Notes under the pieces: generated by a model
What the model saw: only the letters and a program-made list of their open reading frames with translations
Told to the model about the DNA's origin: nothing
Databases searched by the model: none
Made by a program: the position numbers and the translations under genes
From: Carboxylicivirga sp. M1479
Lineage (GTDB): Bacteria > Bacteroidota > Bacteroidia > Bacteroidales > Marinilabiliaceae
Length of the DNA: 64,000 nucleotides
NCBI RefSeq assembly: GCF_007097485.1
Contig: NZ_VKDE01000018.1
Span: 168,892 to 232,891, forward strand
Reading direction: 5' to 3'
In this document: positions 53,579 to 63,650 of the stretch, one piece after another
Layout: the number at the start of each line of letters is the position of its first letter
Position numbering within the stretch: the stretch's first letter is position 1

Positions 53579-54377
53579 ATCTGTTCATCTGGCCAATGAG
53601 GTGCAGGTGCCTATTATATGATACTATTTCGGATATTTTTATTCTAATAGTTTTTTAGATCACTACTTATACCAATTGAAATTACAGGTGATTTGTGCAT
53701 AAAAGCCAGATTTTGCATTCGCAAAAGCGAAGAAGATCATGTAAGTTTTAACCAGAATGTTTGCTAAAATCAAAGTTTCCCTACCACTATGTCTGGGTAG
53801 CGTGTTTAAATCTGCCTGATGCCTTCGTTCGTTTTACTTCTATAGCCTATACTCTGGGTTATGTCTGTTTTTTTGTCAAAGTATTGTGCCCTTTGCGTTT
53901 TCTTCTTTGCGGTTTGTGAAAGATTTTTTTTTATAAACACACGCTTCCATATTTGCATTAACCAGCGTAATAAGCTGAAATTGCATGCGCTTAATACAAA
54001 ACTTTACAACGAATTACATTTTTACTGCCTAAGTTATAATATCCACAAATACAGCGATATAGAATTTCAACTGGGTTAGAAATGGGTGCATGGGTGTCAC
54101 TTTTTAGTCTGTTAGTATGTCAATATGTATAACTCTTTATGGCATTTTCCGAATCCGTTTTTTGCTATTGTTCATGCATCTTTGTAATGATAAAAATTGT
54201 ATAAAAAAGATTGCTATAGTGCTGAAGCGATTTCAATTTAAGGGTTTAAAAGAGAGAATTAAGTACAGATACTTGACTTATGTGTTAAGATTATTGTATT
54301 TGCTACTGATATTCTGTTTGCTGGCCATCATTCACATTATTAGCAATTAAGATTTAAAATTAACTAATTAGGTTTTT
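53579..54377. other. Long intergenic region upstream of susC
   Basis: About 800 bases without a convincing gene. Short frames (53861-54079, 54117-54350) have poor codon texture and no homology that I can recognise. ATACTATTTCGG at 53621-53632 repeats the arm of the inverted repeat at 46132. TTTTGC-ATTC-GCAAAA near 53711-53726 forms a small hairpin. A region of this length before susC is likely to hold the HTCS binding site, but I cannot place it. Confidence 0.45.
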
Positions 54378-57300
54378 ATGAAAAAAAAGTATGAAGTAGT
54401 AAATCGGATACTGTTGGTTATCGTACTGGTAATCACATGTCATCTGAATACAAGTGCTCAAGGTAGGACCTTGACAGGAGTGGTGAACGATGAAACTGGG
54501 CTGCCATTGCCGGGTGTCTCTGTTGTAATTAAAGGTACCACAACAGGTACCATCACCAGTGTCGATGGAAATTACACTTTACAGAATGTGGGTGATGAAA
54601 CCATTGTTGTATTTTCGTTTATTGGTTTTGAAAGCCAGGAAGTGCAGGTAGCCGGAAGAGCAACCATTGATATTACTATGATTGAGGATGTTACTGGTTT
54701 GGATGAAGTTGTGGTGGTTGGTTACGGAACTCAAAAGAAATCCAATGTGACGGGTGCTACTACAACAGTAGACATGGGAGAAGTACTTGGCAACCGTCCT
54801 GTAACCAATGCTGTTCAGGCTATTCAGGGTACGGTTCCAGGGATGCAGATTACAGTTCCATCCGGGGAACCGGGTGCGTCCACCAGTATCAATATTCGTG
54901 GTACCACTTCTATCAATGGTGGTAGTGCGTTAATTTTGGTGGATAACGTTCCTGTATCAGCCGAGGATGTTAACCCGCAGGATGTAGAGTCGATTACAGT
55001 ATTGAAAGATGCTGCTGCTTCGTCTATTTATGGTGCACGTGCCGCTTTTGGTGTAATATTGATTACGACTAAAAAGGGTGGAAAAGACCAGCCGATTAAG
55101 TTTAATTATTCTAATACCTTTAGTTTTGGTACTGCTACTGATATTGCTGAAAAGGAGTCGACCTATAACTTTGTTAACGCGATGAATGACTGGGGGGTGA
55201 CTTCTTATTGGACGGATCAGGACATTCCAACCTGGGTTAACTTCCTGGAAGAATATAAGAACGATAAAGGAACCTATCCGGAAGGCTATGCAACCGATGA
55301 GTTTGGTGTTCGCTATCCCTTAACCAATACGGGTACTATCGATGAACTTATCGGCCAGGGATCATTTTCTCAGATTCACAACTTCAATTTTAGTGGTGGT
55401 GGAAAAAAAACACAATATCGTGTATCATTAGGATATAGTGATGAAGATGGTATTATGGTGTCTGATAACGACCGTTATACCAAGTATAATTTTACTACAT
55501 TTTTAAGTACCGACTTAACGGACAAGTTAACGGCCTCGGTTAATATTAACTACCGTAACAGTTCAAAACTAAGACCGCGTACAAACTACGGCAGTGCTGT
55601 TACGGCCAAGCCATGGACTCCTTCAACAGGAAACCATATTTTTGACGATGGAACATCTGTTCCCTATGCTTCACCTGCCAATTTGACACGCCTACAAGTG
55701 CCAAACGAAGAGACAAAGGGCAATATGCGTTTATTGGGTAAAATGGAGTATGAGTTGTTTAAGAATTTTACTTTAACAGGGGAGTATACCTACGAATCAA
55801 AGAATCAGAATAACTACAGTATGGATGAGCAGTTGGATTTTGTGGATGCTAACCGTTATGTGTTAGTTGAAGGAAAGCCGGAGAGTACTTTTTATAGTAA
55901 ATCAAATAGGCAAAAGACCTATAATGCGGCCAACTTGTATGCCAAATATAAGAAGCAGGTTGGTGATCATCACTTTGACGCCCTGGCGGGTATTAATAAA
56001 GAAGAGTTTCACCAGGAAAGTTTCTGGGCCAGAAAAACAGAATTGTTAAATACAGACTTACCCGCCTTATCAACGGCAACAGGAACCATTACTGCTGACG
56101 ATGGCTTTGGTGAATGGGCTGTACTGGGTTATTTTGGTCGTATCAATTACAACTATAAAGAAAAATACTTTGTTGAGGCCAACGGACGCTACGATGGTTC
56201 CTCTAAATTCGCAGCACGTGAGAAGTATGGTTTCTTCCCGTCTTTTTCGGTGGGCTGGAATATGGCCAGGGAAGGCTTTATGTCAAACTTCGAAACCATT
56301 TCGCATCTGAAGCTGAGGGCTTCATTTGGAGAGATAGGTAACCAAAATATTGATAACGGTGCTATATCTGGCTTTTATAAGTCTATCCCTGGCATGCCAA
56401 TTACCAATGCTGCCTGGATTAATCCTGATTCGGGCTTAAGATACAATACAGTTAATCCTCCAAGTTTAGTAAGCCAGACCTTCACCTGGGAAACGGTTCA
56501 AACACTTAACTTTGGATTAGATGTAAAATTGTTGAATAACAGATTGAGCACTTCTTTCGATGTCTTTAACAGGAAAACGCTTGGCATGATTACCGCCGCC
56601 GTAAAGGTGCCGGATGTGCTGGGTACAGTTGCTCCACCGGCCAATGCTGCAGATTTGGAGTCGCGCGGTTGGGAACTGGAAATGTCGTGGAATGACCGCA
56701 TTAACGAATTCAAGTATAACGTAGGATTTACACTTTTTGATAACCAAGCTGAGATCACGCGATTCGACAATCCTGCGGGACTGATCAGCACTTATTACGA
56801 AGGACAAATATTAGGTGATATTTGGGGCTATGAAAGTGATCGCTTGTATACAGTGAATGATTTTGTGGAAGGTAGTTTAGATGGTAACCTGATGGGCGGA
56901 ACCTTAAAGGAAGGTGTTCCTGCTTTTATTGGTCGCAATCCAAATCCTGGTGATATGAAGTACAAAGACCTGAATGGTGATGGCGAAATTAGCCCTGGAA
57001 GCAGCACGCTAAGCGATCCGGGAGACCGTAAGGTTATAGGTAATAACAAGCGTCGTTACCAGTATGGTATTTTCGGTAATGCATCCTACAAAAACTTTGA
57101 CTTTTCATTTATTCTAAACGGTGTTGGTAAACGTGATTTGTATATCAATAACAATATTCGATTCCCTTATACCGGTGAATTTAATACCATGCATAAAGAA
57201 CAGATGGATTATTGGACACCAGAGAATACCGATGCTTACTTTCCAAGAAACTATGATCTGGGAGGTGTTAACTATGGTAATAGTAGAATAACGCAAACCA

Positions 57301-57539
57301 GGTATTTGATTGATGGCTCTTTCTTACGTGTTAAAAACATAACACTTGGATATACTTTGCCAAAGTCTATACTTAGCAAAGTGAATATTGATAAATTCAG
57401 ACTTTATGTCTCAGGTGAAAACCTGCATAGTTTTGATAACATGCCTGATGGTATAGATACTGAGTTACAAGCTAAAAGCCAAGGCTTATACTATCCATTG
57501 ATAAGAAGCTTTAATGTTGGTTTAAATGTTACTTTTTAA
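54378..57539 (+). CDS. SusC/RagA-family TonB-dependent outer-membrane transporter
   Basis: A 1053-residue protein. Signal peptide ends NTSAQ (28), CarboxypepD_reg-like domain at about 30-105 ('TGVVNDETGLPLPGVSVVIKG'), TonB-box-like segment 'GLDEVVVVGYG' at about 107-118, plug domain at about 120-225 ('VESITVLKDAAASSIYGARA' and 'GVILITTKKG'), then a 22-strand beta barrel ending FNVGLNVTF. It imports oligosaccharides across the outer membrane with the SusD partner, powered by TonB. The susD start follows 19 bases after its stop. The length is normal for the family. Confidence 0.96.
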   Translation: MKKKYEVVNRILLVIVLVITCHLNTSAQGRTLTGVVNDETGLPLPGVSVVIKGTTTGTITSVDGNYTLQNVGDETIVVFSFIGFESQEVQVAGRATIDITMIEDVTGLDEVVVVGYGTQKKSNVTGATTTVDMGEVLGNRPVTNAVQAIQGTVPGMQITVPSGEPGASTSINIRGTTSINGGSALILVDNVPVSAEDVNPQDVESITVLKDAAASSIYGARAAFGVILITTKKGGKDQPIKFNYSNTFSFGTATDIAEKESTYNFVNAMNDWGVTSYWTDQDIPTWVNFLEEYKNDKGTYPEGYATDEFGVRYPLTNTGTIDELIGQGSFSQIHNFNFSGGGKKTQYRVSLGYSDEDGIMVSDNDRYTKYNFTTFLSTDLTDKLTASVNINYRNSSKLRPRTNYGSAVTAKPWTPSTGNHIFDDGTSVPYASPANLTRLQVPNEETKGNMRLLGKMEYELFKNFTLTGEYTYESKNQNNYSMDEQLDFVDANRYVLVEGKPESTFYSKSNRQKTYNAANLYAKYKKQVGDHHFDALAGINKEEFHQESFWARKTELLNTDLPALSTATGTITADDGFGEWAVLGYFGRINYNYKEKYFVEANGRYDGSSKFAAREKYGFFPSFSVGWNMAREGFMSNFETISHLKLRASFGEIGNQNIDNGAISGFYKSIPGMPITNAAWINPDSGLRYNTVNPPSLVSQTFTWETVQTLNFGLDVKLLNNRLSTSFDVFNRKTLGMITAAVKVPDVLGTVAPPANAADLESRGWELEMSWNDRINEFKYNVGFTLFDNQAEITRFDNPAGLISTYYEGQILGDIWGYESDRLYTVNDFVEGSLDGNLMGGTLKEGVPAFIGRNPNPGDMKYKDLNGDGEISPGSSTLSDPGDRKVIGNNKRRYQYGIFGNASYKNFDFSFILNGVGKRDLYINNNIRFPYTGEFNTMHKEQMDYWTPENTDAYFPRNYDLGGVNYGNSRITQTRYLIDGSFLRVKNITLGYTLPKSILSKVNIDKFRLYVSGENLHSFDNMPDGIDTELQAKSQGLYYPLIRSFNVGLNVTF

Positions 57540-57558
57540 TTTTATAAAAGCTACAGAA

Positions 57559-59346
57559 ATGAAAAAAATATATAGTGTATTATCTGTTTGTATCGTCCTG
57601 CTATTAGCAGGGTGTAACGATGATTTCTTAGATAAAGCTCCGCTTGATCAGCTCTCAGAGCCAACTACATTTACCACAGATGCCAATTTTGAAACCTACT
57701 GTTGGGGATTTTACAACACCTTTCCTGGCTTTGGTCTTACTCCAACCAATAATGAGTGGAATGGAGACTTGATGCTTAAAGGAGCAGGGAGTATTGGGCA
57801 ACCTTATTTATGGCAAAATGTTGTTGAACCAAATAATGCTGGAAGCTGGACCGATCCCTATGCCAGAATTCGCCGTGTTAACATCATGTTGAGTAACATT
57901 GAAAGCAGCCAATTAGATGAGGAAGGACAGAAGCACTGGCGTAGTGTAGGTTACTTTTTCAGAGCCTGGGAGCATTTTCAGTTGTTGATAAAATATGGTG
58001 AGTTCATCTATTTGGATGAGCTGGTTAATGAAAAAGACTTAGACATTTTATACGGCCCAAAAACACCGCGCGACGAGATTAGTGCTAATATCTTATCAGA
58101 TCTTAAATATGCGGAAGCAAACATCCGTACTGAAGGCGATAATGTGGTTGACCAGAGCGTTGTACGCGCTTTAATATCACGTTTTGGACTGTTTGAAGGT
58201 ACATGGCGCAAGTATCACTCATTGGGTGATGAAACGACCTACCTACGTGCAAGCGCTGATGCGGGAACTACACTTACACAGTCACATCCTGATTTACATG
58301 CCAATTACGACCAAGTGTTTAATAGTACGGATCTGGATGGTACAGAAGGTATTCTGCTTTATAAGGCCTATGAATTTGGTATCATGACGCATACTCATAC
58401 TTCGCGCCATAGAAACTCGGCAGGAAACTGGGATTTAACCAGACGGGGAGCTAATAAGTTCTTATGTAAGGATGGTGAAACCATTTGGACAAGTGCTCAG
58501 TTTGAGGCAGATCCAAATGCGCCTGAGGATGCGTATGCCGAATTCAGAAACCGTGATGAGCGTTTGTATTATATAACACCTCCTCCATTTAAAGTTATTC
58601 CAAGTAGTGATAAACTTTCCTGGGATTATGATCCTGATCCAAAGCACCGTGAGTACATTGATTTAATGAATAGTATTTCTGATGCAGATCACAAGGGATA
58701 CCCAATAAGTAACTGGAAAGGACTAATCCTAAAGCAGGAGCCGCATTTCCGTAAAAGAAATAAAGGTCAGGGTTTTATGGTGAGCTATACAGGATACAGA
58801 TTTCATAAGTATTACAATGAATTTCATACGGGAATACAAAATCAGGAATATACCGATTTTCCGATTTTCCGAATGGGTGAGGTATTGGTTAACCTGGCCG
58901 AAGCAAAGTTTGAGTTGGGAGAATTTGATCAGGCTACTGCCGATTTAACTGTTAATAAATTGCGTGCCCGTGGAAAAGTTGCGGCATTGGATATTAACAA
59001 TTTTGTTGATGACCCAACACGTGATGCTGATGTAGACCGTGTACTATGGGAAATCAGAAGAGAACGTGCAGTTGAATTAATGGGTGAAGGTTTCCGTTTT
59101 GATGATATCAGACGTTGGAGAAAAGCCCATGAATATGGAGCTCTTGAAAAATTAGGTCGTTACGTTAAAAATTCCAATTACGGTAACAAATTGCCAATTC
59201 AAGGTGGTGCTGCCGAAGGCTTTGTTTCTCCATGGGGCGTACCTCCTGGATTCCCTGAACATTATTACTTATATCCAATTCCATTGGAAGAATTGGCGCT
59301 AAATGAAAATTTAGTTCAGAATACAGGTTGGAAGGAAGCAGAATAA
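57559..59346 (+). CDS. SusD/RagB-family glycan-binding lipoprotein
   Basis: A 595-residue surface lipoprotein; the ATG at 57559 starts a signal with the lipobox LLAGC (lipid Cys at residue 19). An upstream in-frame start at 57526 overlaps susC and is not needed. The helical SusD fold is indicated by 'YFFRAWEHFQLLIKYGEF' (about 130-150), 'ALISRFGLFEGTW' and the final RagB/SusD region with 'EIRRERAVELMGEGFRFDDI' (about 510-530). It lids the SusC barrel and captures oligosaccharides at the cell surface. It is the second gene of the pair, followed by a strong hairpin. Confidence 0.96.
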   Translation: MKKIYSVLSVCIVLLLAGCNDDFLDKAPLDQLSEPTTFTTDANFETYCWGFYNTFPGFGLTPTNNEWNGDLMLKGAGSIGQPYLWQNVVEPNNAGSWTDPYARIRRVNIMLSNIESSQLDEEGQKHWRSVGYFFRAWEHFQLLIKYGEFIYLDELVNEKDLDILYGPKTPRDEISANILSDLKYAEANIRTEGDNVVDQSVVRALISRFGLFEGTWRKYHSLGDETTYLRASADAGTTLTQSHPDLHANYDQVFNSTDLDGTEGILLYKAYEFGIMTHTHTSRHRNSAGNWDLTRRGANKFLCKDGETIWTSAQFEADPNAPEDAYAEFRNRDERLYYITPPPFKVIPSSDKLSWDYDPDPKHREYIDLMNSISDADHKGYPISNWKGLILKQEPHFRKRNKGQGFMVSYTGYRFHKYYNEFHTGIQNQEYTDFPIFRMGEVLVNLAEAKFELGEFDQATADLTVNKLRARGKVAALDINNFVDDPTRDADVDRVLWEIRRERAVELMGEGFRFDDIRRWRKAHEYGALEKLGRYVKNSNYGNKLPIQGGAAEGFVSPWGVPPGFPEHYYLYPIPLEELALNENLVQNTGWKEAE

Positions 59347-59385
59347 TTAGTCTGTTTATTTCAATTAGGTTAAATTAAAAATAAA

Positions 59386-59412
59386 GTCAGCCCATCTATT
59401 TGATGGGCTGAC
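59386..59412 (+). terminator. Strong hairpin after susD without a T tract
   Basis: GTCAGCCCATC (59386-59396) pairs perfectly with GATGGGCTGAC (59402-59412) around a five-base loop. It is followed by CTCTATAATT, not by a T run. It may protect the 3' end of the susCD message or partially reduce read-through to the downstream genes. Confidence 0.6.
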
Positions 59413-59495
59413 CTCTATAATTGTGGCTCCGTATGATTTATCAGTTTACTCTTTTATTCAATAGAAAATAAATCTCATTTTAATAGCTTCTTATC

Positions 59496-62400
59496 ATGAA
59501 GACTAAAAATCTACAGAAGTGGGGAATAGTTCTATGCTTAATTGCTACAAGTTTTGCTTCATTTGCACAAAATGTTAATCAGCATCATATTAAGCACCAA
59601 AACTCAGAATGGTATAAGATGTTGAGTTCAACTAATGTCAACTATTTTGAACTGACACAAAGCTTTGATAGTTATTTTAAATTACATGAATACGTAAAAA
59701 CCGATGCCGTTCGTGAATACATTCGATGGACCAGAAATGTTAGTGGTAACTACGATGCAAAAGGAAACCTGTTAACCATTGAACCTACCCAAGAAGACAT
59801 TGAACTAATTAGCCACGACCAATTCAGGTTAAAGAGTTCTCAAAATACTGGTAACTGGGAACAAATAGGGCCCTTTACTTTTGATCTGGAAGCCAGATAC
59901 CGCACCAATACTCAGGGAGTCGTACGCTGTATACAGCAAGACCCATCCAATCCGAATAAAATTCTGATGGGCTGCATAGCAGGTGGCGTTTGGTTATCAA
60001 CCAATAGTGGTGATAACTGGACTAACGTAAGCAAAGATATACTAGTAAGTACCGTATCCGGTATTTGCATCGCACCATCCAATACAAATATTGCTTATGC
60101 CTCAGCTCGTGAGGGGGTTATTAAATCAACAGATGGAGGATTAACCTGGGATTTTACAGCTTTTGATGATCGTTTAGCTTATCCAAATGGAGACCAACCT
60201 GCGGCGACCGCGGTTGCCCACGATGATGCCAATAAAGTGATACATGCCTCAAATGCCGGACTATGGGTGTCAGCTGATGGAGGTAGCACCTGGAGCAGGA
60301 AGTTTAATTATCAGGTGTATGATGTAGAATTTCACCCAAATAACTCGCAAATTGCCTATGCTGTTGTTAATGAAAACTCGTGGGCCACTTTTTACAGAAC
60401 CACTGATGGTGGAGGAACATGGCAAGCTATTAGTAACGGATACCCTACACCAGTGGATGGGCATAAGATGAACCGAACGCTGATAGAAGTGAGTGCGGCC
60501 GCACCAAACAATGTGTGGGTTATTTCAGGTGGAGAAATGGATGCTGATAAGGGCGTTTACGGCGTTTTTAAATCAACTGATTCAGGAGCATCATTTTCCA
60601 ATATTTATCAGGCAGTACCAGGTGTTGCTGGTCAGCCTAATTTCCTCGCTAGAGCGACTAATGGTGAGGAAAGTGGATTGGGACAACTAGGCTGGGATTT
60701 TGCTTTTGCTGTATCAGATACTGACCCTGATTATATGATTGCTGGTACCATTAATGTTTGGAAATCAACTGATGGCGGTAATTCCTGGTCGTATGTTAAC
60801 CGCCAAGCTTCTGGCAATACAATGTATCATATGGATTTTCAGTGTGCCGAAATATACGATACCAATACATGGATTGGTACCGATGGTGGCATTGGCTTGT
60901 CAACGGATGGTTTACAGAATCTACAGGATAAAAGCTTTGGAGGTTTTGCTGCTCAACAAATATGGGGCATGGATCGTAGTTGGAAGAGTGACCTGATGAA
61001 TGCCGGTTTATACCATGGCCAAATTATAATGAGGGATGATAATACCTATGTGGGCGGATGGTATAATGTTTTAGGTGCCGATGCCAGTTCAACCTATATC
61101 AATTATGGTGATGATCGTTATATGTATGGTAATAGCTATGGTGGAAGGCGCGTTATTCGTTCTGAAGATAGATTTACGCCTGCTCAAAGTGCCTTGATGC
61201 CGGTAACTGCACCTAAAGGTTATAAGCAAAATGAAATGTTGAATCATTTTTATTACGGTCAGAACTATACCCATACTGATAATGTATTTCAACGAAGTGT
61301 GGATAAGGATGCTTTATCGGAATGGAATAACTTGTTTACCTTTAATAATAAGGTCAGCTATATTCACCCAACGTATCAAAATCCTGATATATTATTCGTT
61401 ATTGAGCAAAGCCATACCTTGTGGTTGACTACAGATGGAGGCGAAAACTGGATTGACCGCACACCTCCTCCCTCTTTAACATTGGGCTATTCGCTAGGCA
61501 ATGTATGTACCGATGGGTACGATGCCAATATTGTCTGGTGTTCGCTGCAAGGTCAGCAGAGTGATGTAAAAGTATTAAAGTCGACTGATGGTGGTTTAAC
61601 ATGGGGCGATTATTCCGGTCCTCAAGGTAACTTACCCTCCTACGGAGTATTGTCTTTAGCTCATCAACTGGGTACTGATGGTGGTGTTTATATTGGTAAC
61701 TCGGCCGGCATTTGGTATCGTAATAATTCCATGACTGAATGGATTAATTTCAGTGATGGCTTACCAGCAGCGACACCGGTGACGCATATTCGTTTCAAGT
61801 ATTCTACCGGAAGAATCACAATCGGCTCATTACGCTCTATTTTTGAAGGTGATGTTTATGAAAAATCACAGCCTATCGCACACCCAATTACTGCACAAAG
61901 AGTTAATGACTTAGGCGAAGTTAAATTTGTTGATCACTCAGTAAGTGCTTCTGATGCTACATATAGCTGGTCTTTTCCTGGCGGGAACCCAAACATATCT
62001 GCTGAAGCCAATCCAACTGTTAATTACCAGGAGGAAGGAAGCTATAATGTATCTTTAACAGTAAATGATCAGTTTGGCTCGCATACCCAAATGTTTCAGA
62101 ATTTTATTGAAGTAAAAGAAGTGGTTGAGCTACCTTTATATGCCGGCTACTCATTTGACGGGCATGCCAGGGATATTACCAGTAATGGCTGGGATGCCAC
62201 CGAAGATGCAATTTCTTTTGTTAAAGATGAAGATAGACGTTATGTGGCCGAATTTAATAACTCATATTCTACAATAAGCAACCATCCCGGTTTTGAAGGT
62301 GCTTCTGCCCGTACAATTGCTGCATGGATTAAAACCAATACAGCCAATAAGGCAATATTGGGGTTTGGAGTTAAAAGTAAAACACAGAAATGGTCCTTCC

Positions 62401-62969
62401 GTTTAAATGATGGGGGGCAGTTAAGAGTTGAAGTTGAGGGAGGTTACAAGTATGGTACCACTTTGTTAAACGATGGTCAATGGCATCATGTGGCTTGTAC
62501 TTTTGAAGATGACGGCACACCCGATGTTGCTGATGTAAAGCTCTATGTAGATGGTCAGGAGGAACAAACAGGAGACTTAGGAGCAAGTTTAATAAATACA
62601 GGGAAAGGAAAGGTAACAATTGGCGATGATCCTGGTAACCGGTCGTTTATTGGGCGAATTGATGATTTATACATGTGGGACAGAGCTTTATCGGAAGGTG
62701 AAATTACAGATTTGTACGTGGGTTCACTGGGCTTTGACGAAGTATTGAATGACCATTTACGACTTACAGCTGAGGGCATGCTATTAAATATTGAAAATCA
62801 AGGTAAGGATGTGCAGATGAAAATATTCGATGTAACGGGCTTGTGTCTTCATAATTTCAATATGCCTGGCGGAACCAAAGTGATAACTTTTAATAGAACA
62901 GGTATTTACATAGTAGCAATACATACCGGAAACCGCATTATTACAAAGAAAATTCTAATGAGTAAATAG
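59496..62969 (+). CDS. Secreted BNR/sortilin-repeat protein with PKD, LamG and T9SS type A tail
   Basis: A 1157-residue protein. Signal peptide ends SFAQ (about 25). A ten-bladed or similar propeller of BNR/VPS10-like repeats fills about 110-790, with motifs such as WLSTNSGDNWTNVS, IKSTDGGLTWDF and WLTTDGGENWID. A PKD domain follows at about 800-880 ('SWSFPGG', 'YQEEGSYNVSLTVND'), then a LamG/concanavalin-like domain at about 890-1070, and a C-terminal T9SS type A sorting domain at about 1085-1157 ending KKILMSK. There are no recognisable glycosidase residues. It is probably surface-exposed and may bind or degrade the glycan served by this locus; whether it is an enzyme is unclear. Confidence 0.88.
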   Translation: MKTKNLQKWGIVLCLIATSFASFAQNVNQHHIKHQNSEWYKMLSSTNVNYFELTQSFDSYFKLHEYVKTDAVREYIRWTRNVSGNYDAKGNLLTIEPTQEDIELISHDQFRLKSSQNTGNWEQIGPFTFDLEARYRTNTQGVVRCIQQDPSNPNKILMGCIAGGVWLSTNSGDNWTNVSKDILVSTVSGICIAPSNTNIAYASAREGVIKSTDGGLTWDFTAFDDRLAYPNGDQPAATAVAHDDANKVIHASNAGLWVSADGGSTWSRKFNYQVYDVEFHPNNSQIAYAVVNENSWATFYRTTDGGGTWQAISNGYPTPVDGHKMNRTLIEVSAAAPNNVWVISGGEMDADKGVYGVFKSTDSGASFSNIYQAVPGVAGQPNFLARATNGEESGLGQLGWDFAFAVSDTDPDYMIAGTINVWKSTDGGNSWSYVNRQASGNTMYHMDFQCAEIYDTNTWIGTDGGIGLSTDGLQNLQDKSFGGFAAQQIWGMDRSWKSDLMNAGLYHGQIIMRDDNTYVGGWYNVLGADASSTYINYGDDRYMYGNSYGGRRVIRSEDRFTPAQSALMPVTAPKGYKQNEMLNHFYYGQNYTHTDNVFQRSVDKDALSEWNNLFTFNNKVSYIHPTYQNPDILFVIEQSHTLWLTTDGGENWIDRTPPPSLTLGYSLGNVCTDGYDANIVWCSLQGQQSDVKVLKSTDGGLTWGDYSGPQGNLPSYGVLSLAHQLGTDGGVYIGNSAGIWYRNNSMTEWINFSDGLPAATPVTHIRFKYSTGRITIGSLRSIFEGDVYEKSQPIAHPITAQRVNDLGEVKFVDHSVSASDATYSWSFPGGNPNISAEANPTVNYQEEGSYNVSLTVNDQFGSHTQMFQNFIEVKEVVELPLYAGYSFDGHARDITSNGWDATEDAISFVKDEDRRYVAEFNNSYSTISNHPGFEGASARTIAAWIKTNTANKAILGFGVKSKTQKWSFRLNDGGQLRVEVEGGYKYGTTLLNDGQWHHVACTFEDDGTPDVADVKLYVDGQEEQTGDLGASLINTGKGKVTIGDDPGNRSFIGRIDDLYMWDRALSEGEITDLYVGSLGFDEVLNDHLRLTAEGMLLNIENQGKDVQMKIFDVTGLCLHNFNMPGGTKVITFNRTGIYIVAIHTGNRIITKKILMSK

Positions 62970-62994
62970 GCCAGCTCAAAAAACAATAAATGTT

Positions 62995-63471
62995 ATGAAG
63001 ATGAAAACGGGTAATATATTTTTTATAGCTAATCTAACAGCTTGCTTTTTGATGTTATTATCGCTGGGATGTAGTAAGGAAGAATCAAAGCCAGACGATA
63101 AACAAGCACCAACTGTTGAAATTATTACACCTATAGCAGATGCGATTTATGCAAGAGGTAATTTTTTAACCTTGCAGGCGACTTTTGCGGATAATGAAGG
63201 CTTAAAAAATTGTATAGCTATCATTGACTATATTGACGAAATAGCGGATAGCCCGGGTTTAAAGAGTGTACGATTTCCTTGGAAACCGGCATTAGATGGC
63301 GTTGAATATACCATTGATTTGAATGGTAGTAACGAACTGCATGTTAACGAAAACTTGTTTGGAGATGCAATTGACTTTGATTGTCTGGAGGGTGCTTATA
63401 TTCTTCATCTGAGCATTGAAGATATAAATGGTAATACAGCACAAGAGGATATCGAAATATTTATTCAATAA
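62995..63471 (+). CDS. DUF4625-type lipoprotein
   Basis: A 158-residue lipoprotein with lipobox LSLGC (Cys at residue 26), followed by a Lys/Glu/Asp linker and one immunoglobulin-like sandwich starting 'APTVEIITPIADAIYARG' and ending 'DINGNTAQEDIEIFIQ'. This resembles DUF4625 proteins, which commonly occur behind SusCD pairs in Bacteroidota loci. It could be an accessory surface glycan-binding protein. The start is ATG 62995 or 63001. It lies 25 bases after the BNR-repeat gene, so the two are probably co-transcribed. Confidence 0.78.
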   Translation: MKMKTGNIFFIANLTACFLMLLSLGCSKEESKPDDKQAPTVEIITPIADAIYARGNFLTLQATFADNEGLKNCIAIIDYIDEIADSPGLKSVRFPWKPALDGVEYTIDLNGSNELHVNENLFGDAIDFDCLEGAYILHLSIEDINGNTAQEDIEIFIQ

Positions 63472-63650
63472 GAAACTGAATATAATTACGTGTTAAAATT
63501 AAAACTGCAGTTGCAACTTTTAAAAATCAAGAAGAACATTGGGGTTTGCTATATTATTGGTTGCTATGCATTCAAAATAATTACAAATAACAATAGTAAG
63601 ACTCTAATACAAAAGTTTTTGTCTCATAAAGTGGAAAAATACTAGTGATT

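Noticed and set aside
53861..54350. Two short rightward frames (72 and 77 codons) before susC
   Set aside because: Codon and residue composition look like AT-rich noise, with many Cys, Phe and Ile; no ribosome site or recognisable family.
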